Assembly: GCA_016765435.1 (NCBI GenBank)
Contig: JAESPY010000182.1
Location: 1 to 7,420 of the forward strand
DNA length: 7,420 bases
From: Emcibacter sp.
Lineage (GTDB): Bacteria; Pseudomonadota; Alphaproteobacteria; Sphingomonadales; Emcibacteraceae
Reading direction: 5' to 3'
The position numbers and the translations under genes were made by a program. Each line of letters begins with the position of its first letter. Position 1 is the stretch's first letter. The notes below the pieces were generated by a model. That model did not search any database, was not told where the DNA came from, and saw nothing but the letters and a program-made list of their open reading frames with translations. Below are positions 1 through 5,740 of this stretch, in pieces.

Positions 1-1573
1 GAGGCAAAGAAGGCTCTTCATTGCCCGGTAATAATATGACTTCAGTCCAATAGCGCGACAGGATTTGCAAGCGGGATTTCAGTTCATCATAACTGTCCGG
101 CTTGCCGACGGCGGCCACATGGGCCACGTCATCATGTTTGGACAGGGCGTTTTCTATCACGGCGGGATCAATATTATGACCACCCCGGATGATCAGTTCC
201 TTGGTTCGGCCCGTGAGCCAGAAATAGCCCTGTTCGTCCTGTCGTCCCACGTCCCCGGTATTAAGCCAGCCATCCGCCACCCATATTCCGGCGTTGTTTT
301 CTGCCTGAAGATAGCCACTGAAGACATTTGGTCCTTTAAGGGCAACCGTGCCGATTTCGTCTGTGTGACAATCACGGACATAATGTCCTGTTTCGTCCAG
401 AATGACGGTTTTCATCTCCTGATAAGGGGCGCGCAAGCCGATCGAGCCGACCCGGCGTTCGCCATGTAAAGGGTTGCAACTGCTGATGCAAGTGCCCTCG
501 GTCAGGCCATAGCCTTCGATCAAGGCAAGTCCGGTGGCTGCTTCAAATTTACGGATCACTTCCTGGGCAATGGGCGCCGCGCCGCAAATAGCGATGCGCA
601 GGGAAGAAACATCGGCACCATCCAGAGGCACTTGAAGCAAGCCCGCATAAATTGTCGGTACGCCGCTGAAAAAAGTCACCCGGTATTTTTCAATAATTTT
701 CCAGAAATTGGCGATCAGGCCTTCTGTTCGGTAACCACCGGCGGTGGCCAGAACCACGGTGGCGCCAGAAAGAAAACAAGCGAGTCCGGTGACCATGACC
801 GCATTTATATGGAACAGGGGCAGGCCGCATAAGCCAACATCCTTATCGGAAACATTGGTATTAAGTTTGGCCATCGTGGCATTTGAAATCTCATTAAAAT
901 GGGTATGTTTTGCCAGTTTCGGGGTGCCTGTTGTGCCGCCGGTATGAAACAGGGAGCATAGGTCATCCCGCTTTATGATGCGGCCTGAATCCAGAGTTTC
1001 GCTGTTATAACGGTCAATAACATCATGATATAATATCACATCATCGGTGGTCTGGTCGGGTCCCATTATTTGAACAATATGGGTCAGCGTTGGCACACGG
1101 TGCCTGATTTCCATGGCTTTCTGCCAGATATCGGATTGAGGGTCCGGCCCCAGTGTTACCAGAACTTTTGATCCGGCGGCCGTCATGATTGTTACAATAT
1201 GATCCACATCCAACAGAGGATTGATTGGGTTGACGACCCCGGCGGCTTCTGCGCCCCACAGGACATAATGTGTTTCCGGCAGATTGGGCAGAAGATAGGA
1301 AACAACGTCCTTGGGGCCAATGCCCAGATCATGAAAGAGATTTGCCGTCTGTGTGACCTTTGCGCCAAATTCGGCATAGGAAATATCATGGGATGGGGTG
1401 GTGGCATCGGCTTGTGTTAAAAAATGAAAGGCAAGTTTTTCCGGGAATTTTTTCGCAGTTCTTTGGATCACATCATAAGTCGACTGAAGCCCGTCCATAC
1501 GGCTGTCCAGGGGTGTTTGTTCCAGAATTTGAATATCTTCTATACAGGTAATTTTAATCTTACTCTCTCCCAT
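1..1573 (-). CDS. AMP-binding acyl-CoA synthetase, C-terminus beyond left edge
   Basis: An acyl-CoA ligase that would activate a carboxylic acid to acyl-AMP and then to acyl-CoA. The frame is open for 524 codons from ATG 1573-1571 to the left edge, with no stop. The adenylate-forming core motifs appear in order: P-loop HTGGTTGTPK (about residues 210-219), GLPLFHIN (about 250-257), YGLTEGT (355-361), WLNTGD (436-441), and the hinge motif GRTKELIIRGGHNIDP (455-470), followed by the start of the C-terminal lid domain. Related enzymes run to roughly 600 residues or more, so perhaps 80-110 residues, including the catalytic A10 lysine, lie outside the window. The substrate cannot be read from the sequence; fatty, aryl and alicyclic acids are all possible. 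The start gives a short leader before the first conserved block and has no clear Shine-Dalgarno sequence. The gene is divergent from an Lrp/AsnC-type regulator. The stretch at 42-80 is odd: a family motif appears there in a different frame (see findings). Confidence 0.9.
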   Translation of the reverse strand, partial: MGESKIKITCIEDIQILEQTPLDSRMDGLQSTYDVIQRTAKKFPEKLAFHFLTQADATTPSHDISYAEFGAKVTQTANLFHDLGIGPKDVVSYLLPNLPETHYVLWGAEAAGVVNPINPLLDVDHIVTIMTAAGSKVLVTLGPDPQSDIWQKAMEIRHRVPTLTHIVQIMGPDQTTDDVILYHDVIDRYNSETLDSGRIIKRDDLCSLFHTGGTTGTPKLAKHTHFNEISNATMAKLNTNVSDKDVGLCGLPLFHINAVMVTGLACFLSGATVVLATAGGYRTEGLIANFWKIIEKYRVTFFSGVPTIYAGLLQVPLDGADVSSLRIAICGAAPIAQEVIRKFEAATGLALIEGYGLTEGTCISSCNPLHGERRVGSIGLRAPYQEMKTVILDETGHYVRDCHTDEIGTVALKGPNVFSGYLQAENNAGIWVADGWLNTGDVGRQDEQGYFWLTGRTKELIIRGGHNIDPAVIENALSKHDDVAHVAAVGKPDSYDELKSRLQILSRYWTEVILLPGNEEPSLP

Positions 1574-1591
1574 GGTACAATTTTTAAGTTT

Positions 1592-1620
1592 ACCATATCG
1601 TTTTTTTTCACCGCAAACAA
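1592..1620 (-). promoter_or_regulatory. Possible sigma70-type promoter for the acyl-CoA synthetase
   Basis: On the minus strand, TTGTTT (1620-1615) and TATGGT (1597-1592) are separated by 17 bp, with a run of eight A in the spacer. The start codon lies 18 bp below the -10 element, so the leader would be only about 12 nt and has no clear Shine-Dalgarno sequence. Both hexamers are imperfect, so this is a weak call. Confidence 0.25.
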
Positions 1621-1651
1621 TAGCCAAAGATAGCCGTGTTTTTATCTTGTG

Positions 1652-1669
1652 TTTTTCCGGTTTTTCCGG
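1652..1669. repeat. Perfect 9-bp tandem repeat (TTTTTCCGG x2)
   Basis: Two adjacent identical copies of TTTTTCCGG lie 12 bp upstream of the Lrp/AsnC start codon. A direct repeat there could be an operator half-site pair or simply slippage of A/T-rich DNA. Its role is unknown. Confidence 0.6.
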
Positions 1670-1681
1670 CATTTTTAAGCC

Positions 1682-2107
1682 ATGGATGAGACGGATCGAA
1701 AATTAATCAACCTGCTGATCAACAACGGCCGGGAAAGCACGACGGCACTGGCGCGGATGATGGGTTTGTCCCGGTCCACGGTTCAGGACCGGGTGTCACG
1801 TCTGGAAGACCGGAATATCATCGCGGGTTACACCATACGCCTGAACGAGAATTACAACAGACGTCAAATTACGGCGCATGTATTGATGGTTCTTAATCCG
1901 AAATTTTCCGATCAGATATTACAGGATCTGAAGAAAATTTCCCTGATCAAAGCGGTATACGCGGTGAGTGGTATTTATGACATGATTGTTCTGGTGAAAG
2001 CAGAAACCACGGAAGAAATCGACAATACGCTTGATAGAATAGGTCGGATGGAAGGGATTAAAAAAACAACATCTTCCATTGTTTTGTCGACAAAATTTGA
2101 ATTATAG
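1682..2107 (+). CDS. Lrp/AsnC family transcriptional regulator
   Basis: A 141-residue DNA-binding regulator of normal family length. It begins MDETDRKLINLLINNGR, the standard AsnC/Lrp opening. A winged helix-turn-helix follows at about residues 5-50, with the recognition helix near LSRSTVQDRVSRLEDRNII. After a linker, the C-terminal RAM (ligand-binding and oligomerisation) domain spans about 65-141, with the typical segment AVSGIYDMIVLVKAETTEEID. Family members form dimers, octamers or higher assemblies and respond to amino acids or other small metabolites. The divergent acyl-CoA synthetase suggests a degradation or activation pathway as target, which is inference. The start matches the family well although the Shine-Dalgarno sequence is poor. 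The stop is 10 bp from the convergent STAS gene. Confidence 0.92.
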   Translation: MDETDRKLINLLINNGRESTTALARMMGLSRSTVQDRVSRLEDRNIIAGYTIRLNENYNRRQITAHVLMVLNPKFSDQILQDLKKISLIKAVYAVSGIYDMIVLVKAETTEEIDNTLDRIGRMEGIKKTTSSIVLSTKFEL

Positions 2108-2117
2108 GATCAGAAAT

Positions 2118-2435
2118 TTATTTGCGCGGGCCTTCCTCAATATGAAACGTCTGATCGAAACGGGCCACGTTGAACATACGCTGAACTTGACCTTGTGGGG
2201 CTTTCAGCGTTAAGCGGGAATCTGTTTTTGCAATTTCATTACGGGTGAGCAACAACATGCCAAGGCCCGCAGAATCGATGAAGTCAACATCTGAAAAATC
2301 GACAATATTATTTTCCGCATGGCTGTCCAGCATCTGTTTGATAATTTCCCGGAAGCCATTCAGGTCTGAAAATGTAATTTTTTCACTTAATTTTGCCTCA
2401 CATTTATCGTCTTGTACGTCAATTTGGTATTTCAT
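2118..2435 (-). CDS. STAS-domain protein (anti-sigma-factor-antagonist type)
   Basis: A 105-residue single-domain protein of the SpoIIAA/RsbV type. The STAS fold covers nearly the whole length. The signature IVDFSDVDFIDSAGLGMLL (about residues 44-62) carries the conserved DSAG element with Ser55, the position phosphorylated by partner kinases in SpoIIAA-like proteins. The C-terminal part, APQGQVQRMFNVARFDQTFHI, is also typical of the family. It is the last gene of the chemotaxis operon, 15 bp after the preceding stop, with a good Shine-Dalgarno sequence (AAGGA at 2446-2442, 6 nt from ATG). No anti-sigma kinase or PP2C phosphatase partner is in the window. It may act in a partner-switching module or bind a chemotaxis protein; which is unknown. 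Confidence 0.88.
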   Translation of the reverse strand: MKYQIDVQDDKCEAKLSEKITFSDLNGFREIIKQMLDSHAENNIVDFSDVDFIDSAGLGMLLLTRNEIAKTDSRLTLKAPQGQVQRMFNVARFDQTFHIEEGPRK

Positions 2436-2441
2436 AAAATA

Positions 2442-2446
2442 TCCTT
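2442..2446 (-). promoter_or_regulatory. Shine-Dalgarno sequence of the STAS gene
   Basis: AAGGA on the minus strand, 6 nt before the ATG at 2435-2433. It lies in the 15-bp gap after the preceding TAA, so the STAS gene has its own ribosome entry while staying in the operon. Confidence 0.6.
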
Positions 2447-2450
2447 AGTG

Positions 2451-3098
2451 TTAGAAAAATTCAATATCTGTAAAATCAGATGATTGTTCCGGGGCGGTTG
2501 CTGCTTTCCCCGGAGGGGAGGATATGAACATCCTCAGTATGTAATTTTGATCCAGTTCCTTATGAGACATGGCTTTGATCATATTGTTTAGAATATTCTT
2601 ATTATCTTCTGAAAAGGTTATTTTTTCCTTTAAATCAGATGTATTTCTTTCACTTTCTATGGTGTCAGATAAATCGATTAATATGTTCAGGGCAACTGAT
2701 ATGGCCTGCATAAGCTGGCGCGTGCGATCCTGAAACTGCATGGCATAAACCATATTATTGACATTCTGATGAAAGGTGAGGGCGTTTTCCTTACTCTCCC
2801 GCAGGATGTCATGGACCGCCGTCAGGGTTGCTTTTTTCTCTGCTGCTTGTCCGTTTTGCAACAGATCACAGGCGGTTGCCATATGGTCGCTCTGCTGCCG
2901 GGAATGCTGTACCAAATTCATGAAATCGTCCGATAGGCCAACCATGCTGTTTTCCACAAGGTCGGAAATCTGTAGAATTTCTTGAGAAATATTGGACAGG
3001 GTCACTTGCCGGATATCCGTCAACGCCTGGGCATCCATATCAATGCCAGAATGCTCAAGAACAGAATGCGGTTCGCTTGATCGTGCAGATATGGTCAT
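2451..3098 (-). CDS. CheZ/CheT-like protein with DxxxQ motif, candidate CheY-P phosphatase
   Basis: A 215-residue protein, mostly predicted helical by eye, with no signal peptide or membrane segment. The central segment MQFQDRTRQLMQ (about residues 120-131) has Asp124 and Gln128 in the spacing DxxxQ. The same element, within QDFQDLTGQ, holds catalytic Asp143 and Gln147 of Escherichia coli CheZ, and a DxxxQ motif has been described for Sinorhizobium meliloti CheT. Long helices flank it (about 25-115 and 125-185), and an acidic, aromatic tail, SSDFTDIEFF, ends the protein. In CheZ the C-terminal tail binds CheY, so this tail is a possible binding peptide. The start overlaps the cheB stop by ATGA, and AGGGG lies 4 nt upstream. 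Overall similarity to CheZ is not obvious by eye, so the family is uncertain. QFQD-type helices also occur in receptor-like proteins. Confidence 0.6.
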   Translation of the reverse strand: MTISARSSEPHSVLEHSGIDMDAQALTDIRQVTLSNISQEILQISDLVENSMVGLSDDFMNLVQHSRQQSDHMATACDLLQNGQAAEKKATLTAVHDILRESKENALTFHQNVNNMVYAMQFQDRTRQLMQAISVALNILIDLSDTIESERNTSDLKEKITFSEDNKNILNNMIKAMSHKELDQNYILRMFISSPPGKAATAPEQSSDFTDIEFF

Positions 3099-4159
3099 GC
3101 GGCCCCTGCTTTTCTGAGTGATGTTGTGGCGGTACAGGCCGTGATGATTTCTTCTGCCATATTGGACAGGGAGACTTGTTTTTCCACAGCGCCCGCCATC
3201 ATGGCGGCTTTTGGCATGCCGTAAACGATGGCGCTTGCTTCGTCTTGGCCCAGCGTTGCCGCTCCGGCCCGGCGCATGGTCAAAAGTCCACGTGCGCCGT
3301 CCTTGCCCATGCCGGTCAGAATGACACCGACGGCATTGGCCGCGACCACATCGGCCACGGAACAGAAAAGACGGTCAACAGATGGCCGGTAACTTTCCCC
3401 TTCCGTGTCCTCTGTGACTTGGCAAATGTAATCATATCCTGATTTTCTAATGGTAAGATGCTTGCCGCCCTGACCAATATAAACGGTGCCGCTTTGTAGT
3501 TTCTCACCGGAACAGGCTTCTTTCACAGTGACTGCGGCAGTTTTGTCCACCCGGATGGCAAATCGCTCGGAAAATCCTTTTGAGATATGCTGGGCAATTA
3601 CTACGGGCGGGCAATTGGTGGGCAAGCGTAAAATAATTTCATAGAGCGATTCCACGCCACCCGTTGATGAACCAATGGCAATGATTTTTTTTGAATAACG
3701 GTCCGGTGCGGGCAGGGGCTGATGGGATTGATCGGTAAATTTCTGTCGTCCGCTTTGGCGTACTTTGGCACAGCGGGCAATTTTAATTTTAGAGATCAGT
3801 TCCGGCCCAACGACCGTCAAATCCTGATTGAGCGGTTTTGCCACATAATCAACGGCGCCCAGCTCCAAAGCCCGAATGGTTACATCGGCGCCTTTTTGGG
3901 TCAGGGTGGAGACCATAACCACCGGCATGGGCCGCAGAGACATTATTTTTTCCAGAAAAGACAGACCGTCCATTTTAGGCATTTCCACATCAAGCGTCAC
4001 GACATCCGGGTTTAAATTCTTGATTTTTTCCCGCGCTTCAAAGGGGTCTGCGGCCTCGCCCACTACCTCTATGGAGGGATCGTTTGAGACAATGGACCGG
4101 ATCATGGTGCGGATCAGACGGGAATCATCAATGATTAATAATCTTGTTTTTTGTATCAT
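3095..4159 (-). CDS. cheB: CheB, protein-glutamate methylesterase/glutamine deamidase with receiver domain
   Basis: A cytoplasmic response regulator that removes methyl groups from receptor glutamates and deamidates glutamines. Length, 354 residues, is normal. The receiver domain (about 5-120) has the acidic pair Asp11-Asp12, phosphoacceptor Asp57 in VVTLDVEMP, Ser84 and Lys109. After a linker (about 125-155) comes the esterase domain (about 156-345) with a complete catalytic triad: Ser165 in IGSSTGG, His191 in AQHISKGF, and Asp287 in LTGMGKDGARG. These correspond to E. coli Ser164, His190 and Asp286, so the enzyme looks active. It follows cheD by 12 bp and overlaps the next gene by 4 bp. Phosphorylation by an unseen CheA would activate it. 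It probably acts on the adjacent receptor. Confidence 0.97.
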   Translation of the reverse strand: MIQKTRLLIIDDSRLIRTMIRSIVSNDPSIEVVGEAADPFEAREKIKNLNPDVVTLDVEMPKMDGLSFLEKIMSLRPMPVVMVSTLTQKGADVTIRALELGAVDYVAKPLNQDLTVVGPELISKIKIARCAKVRQSGRQKFTDQSHQPLPAPDRYSKKIIAIGSSTGGVESLYEIILRLPTNCPPVVIAQHISKGFSERFAIRVDKTAAVTVKEACSGEKLQSGTVYIGQGGKHLTIRKSGYDYICQVTEDTEGESYRPSVDRLFCSVADVVAANAVGVILTGMGKDGARGLLTMRRAGAATLGQDEASAIVYGMPKAAMMAGAVEKQVSLSNMAEEIITACTATTSLRKAGAA

Positions 4160-4167
4160 GATCGTTT

Positions 4168-4173
4168 CTTCCT
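4168..4173 (-). promoter_or_regulatory. cheB Shine-Dalgarno sequence overlapping the cheD stop codon
   Basis: AGGAAG lies 8 nt before the cheB ATG. Its AG is also the end of the cheD TAG stop (4174-4172), so ribosomes finishing cheD stop on the cheB entry site. This suggests coupled translation. Confidence 0.65.
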
Positions 4174-4843
4174 AAAATAATTCGATAGCGCCGGAAACAT
4201 GCTGCTTTTCAATCTTCTGGCGGAATTTCTCTTCTTGTCGGCCAATCTTGCCATCACTGCTCCGGTGCAGAAGTTTGACAAAGGCTTTGCCGGTGGCGGG
4301 GTAAAAGATAACGCCGCGTGGAAGCTTTCCACCCAAATCACAGATGTCCAGCGTCATGCCCTCATCGGCAATATACTGTGTCAGGAACGCCTGATTTTTT
4401 GCACCGATATTGGCACTGATGTTCAGGACATTGCCTGCGCCAAAGGCCTTCAGCACCAGCCGGGATTTCTGTCCACCCCGCTTCAGAATTTCATTGAGCA
4501 GGGTTTCCATGGCGTTATTACCGTACCGCAGGTTGAAGCTGTTCACAGGGTCATTGCCGTGCTCCTGCGGCAGCAGAAAATGGTTCATGCCACCAACTTT
4601 AAGGACCGGATCAAACATACAAACCGAAATACAGGAGCCGAGCGTCGTCATGATAAGATGGTCGGTTCGGCTGAGAACACAGAAGCCGCCCTCGTTTATT
4701 TTGTGAACCATCGTGCCGAATTTAACATCATAATAGCTGGTGCCAGCGGGAATATCGGCCAGATTATTCCGCTGCCGCCGTTCGGCAGAATTGGCATATT
4801 CTTTGCGTCGGGCCTTGGTTTTCAGATTGGATACGGCTGTCAT
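4172..4843 (-). CDS. cheD: CheD, chemoreceptor glutamine deamidase
   Basis: CheD converts specific receptor glutamines to glutamate and in some species works with CheC. From the chosen start it is 223 residues. The catalytic cysteine is Cys71 in TTLGSCISVC, and the catalytic histidine is His88 in GGMNHFLLP, with threonines just before the cysteine; together they match the Cys/His/Thr site of Thermotoga CheD. Further family blocks are NSFNLRYGNNAMETLLNEI, KAFGAGNVL and ARGV-like LPRGVIFYPATGK. A basic tail of about 30 residues follows. ATG 4843-4841 gives an ATGA overlap with the cheR stop, just as at the cheB junction downstream. An upstream in-frame ATG at 4876 would add 11 residues and overlap cheR by 37 bp; it has no Shine-Dalgarno sequence, so I prefer 4843. 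No cheC is visible in the window. Confidence 0.95.
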   Translation of the reverse strand: MTAVSNLKTKARRKEYANSAERRQRNNLADIPAGTSYYDVKFGTMVHKINEGGFCVLSRTDHLIMTTLGSCISVCMFDPVLKVGGMNHFLLPQEHGNDPVNSFNLRYGNNAMETLLNEILKRGGQKSRLVLKAFGAGNVLNISANIGAKNQAFLTQYIADEGMTLDICDLGGKLPRGVIFYPATGKAFVKLLHRSSDGKIGRQEEKFRQKIEKQHVSGAIELF

Positions 4844-5727
4844 GATAAAAGCCTGTATGTGGTTTTGCCCTCGCATTTGTAAATATCCGATGCGCTGAGT
4901 AGACTTTCCGAATGGCCAATGAATAAAATCCCGTCCGGTTTCAGGCAGTCGGCATAACGCCGAACCAGTTTATCCTGTGTTTCCTGATCAAAATATATCA
5001 TCACGTTGCGGCAGAAAATGACGTCAAATTTTCCCGTCATCGGCCAGTCGTGCAAGAGATTCAATTGTTTAAAGGCGATGTGTTTTCTAATCCCGTCCTT
5101 CATTGCAACCAGATCATCTGTCTTGTCCCGGATATTGTGGGTATAGGATGAGAGATAGGGCCGGGGGATTGTTTTGCGACAAACCTCCGGGGCATAGTGC
5201 CCGGATTTGGCGTGGCTGAGCATATTACTGTCCAGATCGGTTGCCAGAATTTTGCAGTTTTGCGACCGGGACCCCAGAATATGATCCATGACCATGGCGA
5301 TGCTGTAGGGTTCCTGCCCCGAGGAGCAGCCCGCTGACCAGACCCTGAAATGATGGCGGGCATTGCGGTCAAGCTGTTGCCGGACGGGCGGCAGTATGAT
5401 GTCGCGCAGGTAATCAAAATGATGCATTTCCCGAAAGAAATTGGTCGTGTTGGTGGTGATGGAATTGAGGGTAAAGGACAGCTCCTTTTCCCCCTCCGGC
5501 CCTTGCAAATAATTACAATAATCGCCGAAGCTTTTAATGTTTAATTTGCGCAGACGCCGGACCAGACGGCCATACATCATTTCTTTCTTGTTTTCATTTA
5601 GGACAATCCCGGTTTTCTCATGAAGCAGGGCGGCCAGAAATTTATAATCCTGATCCCGCCACTCGAATTCACGGGGCTTTGTCGGGGGGGGGCGTTTGAG
5701 GGCCCTTGTTGTCATACTTGTGGACAT
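4840..5727 (-). CDS. cheR: CheR, S-adenosylmethionine-dependent chemoreceptor glutamate methyltransferase
   Basis: CheR transfers methyl groups from S-adenosylmethionine to receptor glutamates. Length is 295 residues. After a basic, proline-rich N-terminus (about 1-20), the helical CheR N-domain spans about 25-85. The methyltransferase domain has TNTTNFFRE (92-100), the SAM-binding loop VWSAGCSSGQEPYSIAM (129-145), ILATDLDSNML (160-170), FDVIFCRNVMIYF (234-246) and GHSES (271-275). All key blocks are present. ATG 5727-5725 has AGGAG 8 nt upstream; an internal Met5 is less favoured. It follows the receptor gene by 11 bp, and that receptor carries a C-terminal pentapeptide of the type that docks CheR, so the pair probably acts together. 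A C9 tract at codons 12-15 is unusual (see findings). Confidence 0.97.
   Translation of the reverse strand: MSTSMTTRALKRPPPTKPREFEWRDQDYKFLAALLHEKTGIVLNENKKEMMYGRLVRRLRKLNIKSFGDYCNYLQGPEGEKELSFTLNSITTNTTNFFREMHHFDYLRDIILPPVRQQLDRNARHHFRVWSAGCSSGQEPYSIAMVMDHILGSRSQNCKILATDLDSNMLSHAKSGHYAPEVCRKTIPRPYLSSYTHNIRDKTDDLVAMKDGIRKHIAFKQLNLLHDWPMTGKFDVIFCRNVMIYFDQETQDKLVRRYADCLKPDGILFIGHSESLLSASDIYKCEGKTTYRLLS
5684..5692. repeat. Nine-base homopolymer (C9 in the cheR coding strand)
   Basis: Nine consecutive G on the plus strand, read as C9 in cheR, encode Arg12-Pro13-Pro14-Pro15. Slippage by one base would put the rest of cheR out of frame about 35 bp after the start codon. Tracts of this kind are known contingency sites in some bacteria and are also common sequencing-error sites. 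Confidence 0.9.
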
Positions 5728-5735
5728 GGCAAAGG

Positions 5736-5740
5736 CTCCT
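5736..5740 (-). promoter_or_regulatory. cheR Shine-Dalgarno sequence overlapping the mcp stop codon
   Basis: AGGAG lies 8 nt before the cheR ATG, and its first two bases are the end of the mcp TAG (5741-5739). Motif and 8-nt spacing are the same as at the cheD/cheB junction. Confidence 0.65.

Larger units (their letters stand above)
1574..1681. promoter_or_regulatory. Divergent intergenic region between acyl-CoA synthetase and Lrp/AsnC regulator
   Basis: This 108-bp A/T-rich spacer must hold the start signals of both divergent genes. It contains an 8-T run at 1601-1608, a perfect tandem TTTTTCCGG pair at 1652-1669, and the octamer TTTTTAAG twice (1581-1588 and 1672-1679), one copy next to each start codon. 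Lrp/AsnC regulators often bind their own upstream region and that of a divergent target, so an operator here is likely by analogy. I cannot identify the binding site itself. Confidence 0.5.

Noticed and set aside
65..469. Plus-strand open frame of 134 codons at the left end, and others on both strands up to 1633
   Set aside because: All lie over the continuous acyl-CoA synthetase frame and show no family motif; they are shadows of that gene.
2094..2120. AAATTT repeated on both sides of the Lrp/AsnC stop as a possible terminator hairpin
   Set aside because: The arms are short, A/T-only and imperfect, with no G/C stem or T-tract, so a terminator is not supported.
4874..4876. Upstream ATG as cheD start, adding 11 residues
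   Set aside because: It has no Shine-Dalgarno sequence and overlaps cheR by 37 bp, while ATG 4843 forms the ATGA junction also used downstream in this operon.
4199..4882. Long plus-strand open frame of 227 codons opposite cheD
   Set aside because: It lies antisense over cheD, whose catalytic motifs are intact. The antisense translation shows no recognisable domain, and open antisense frames are common over such genes.
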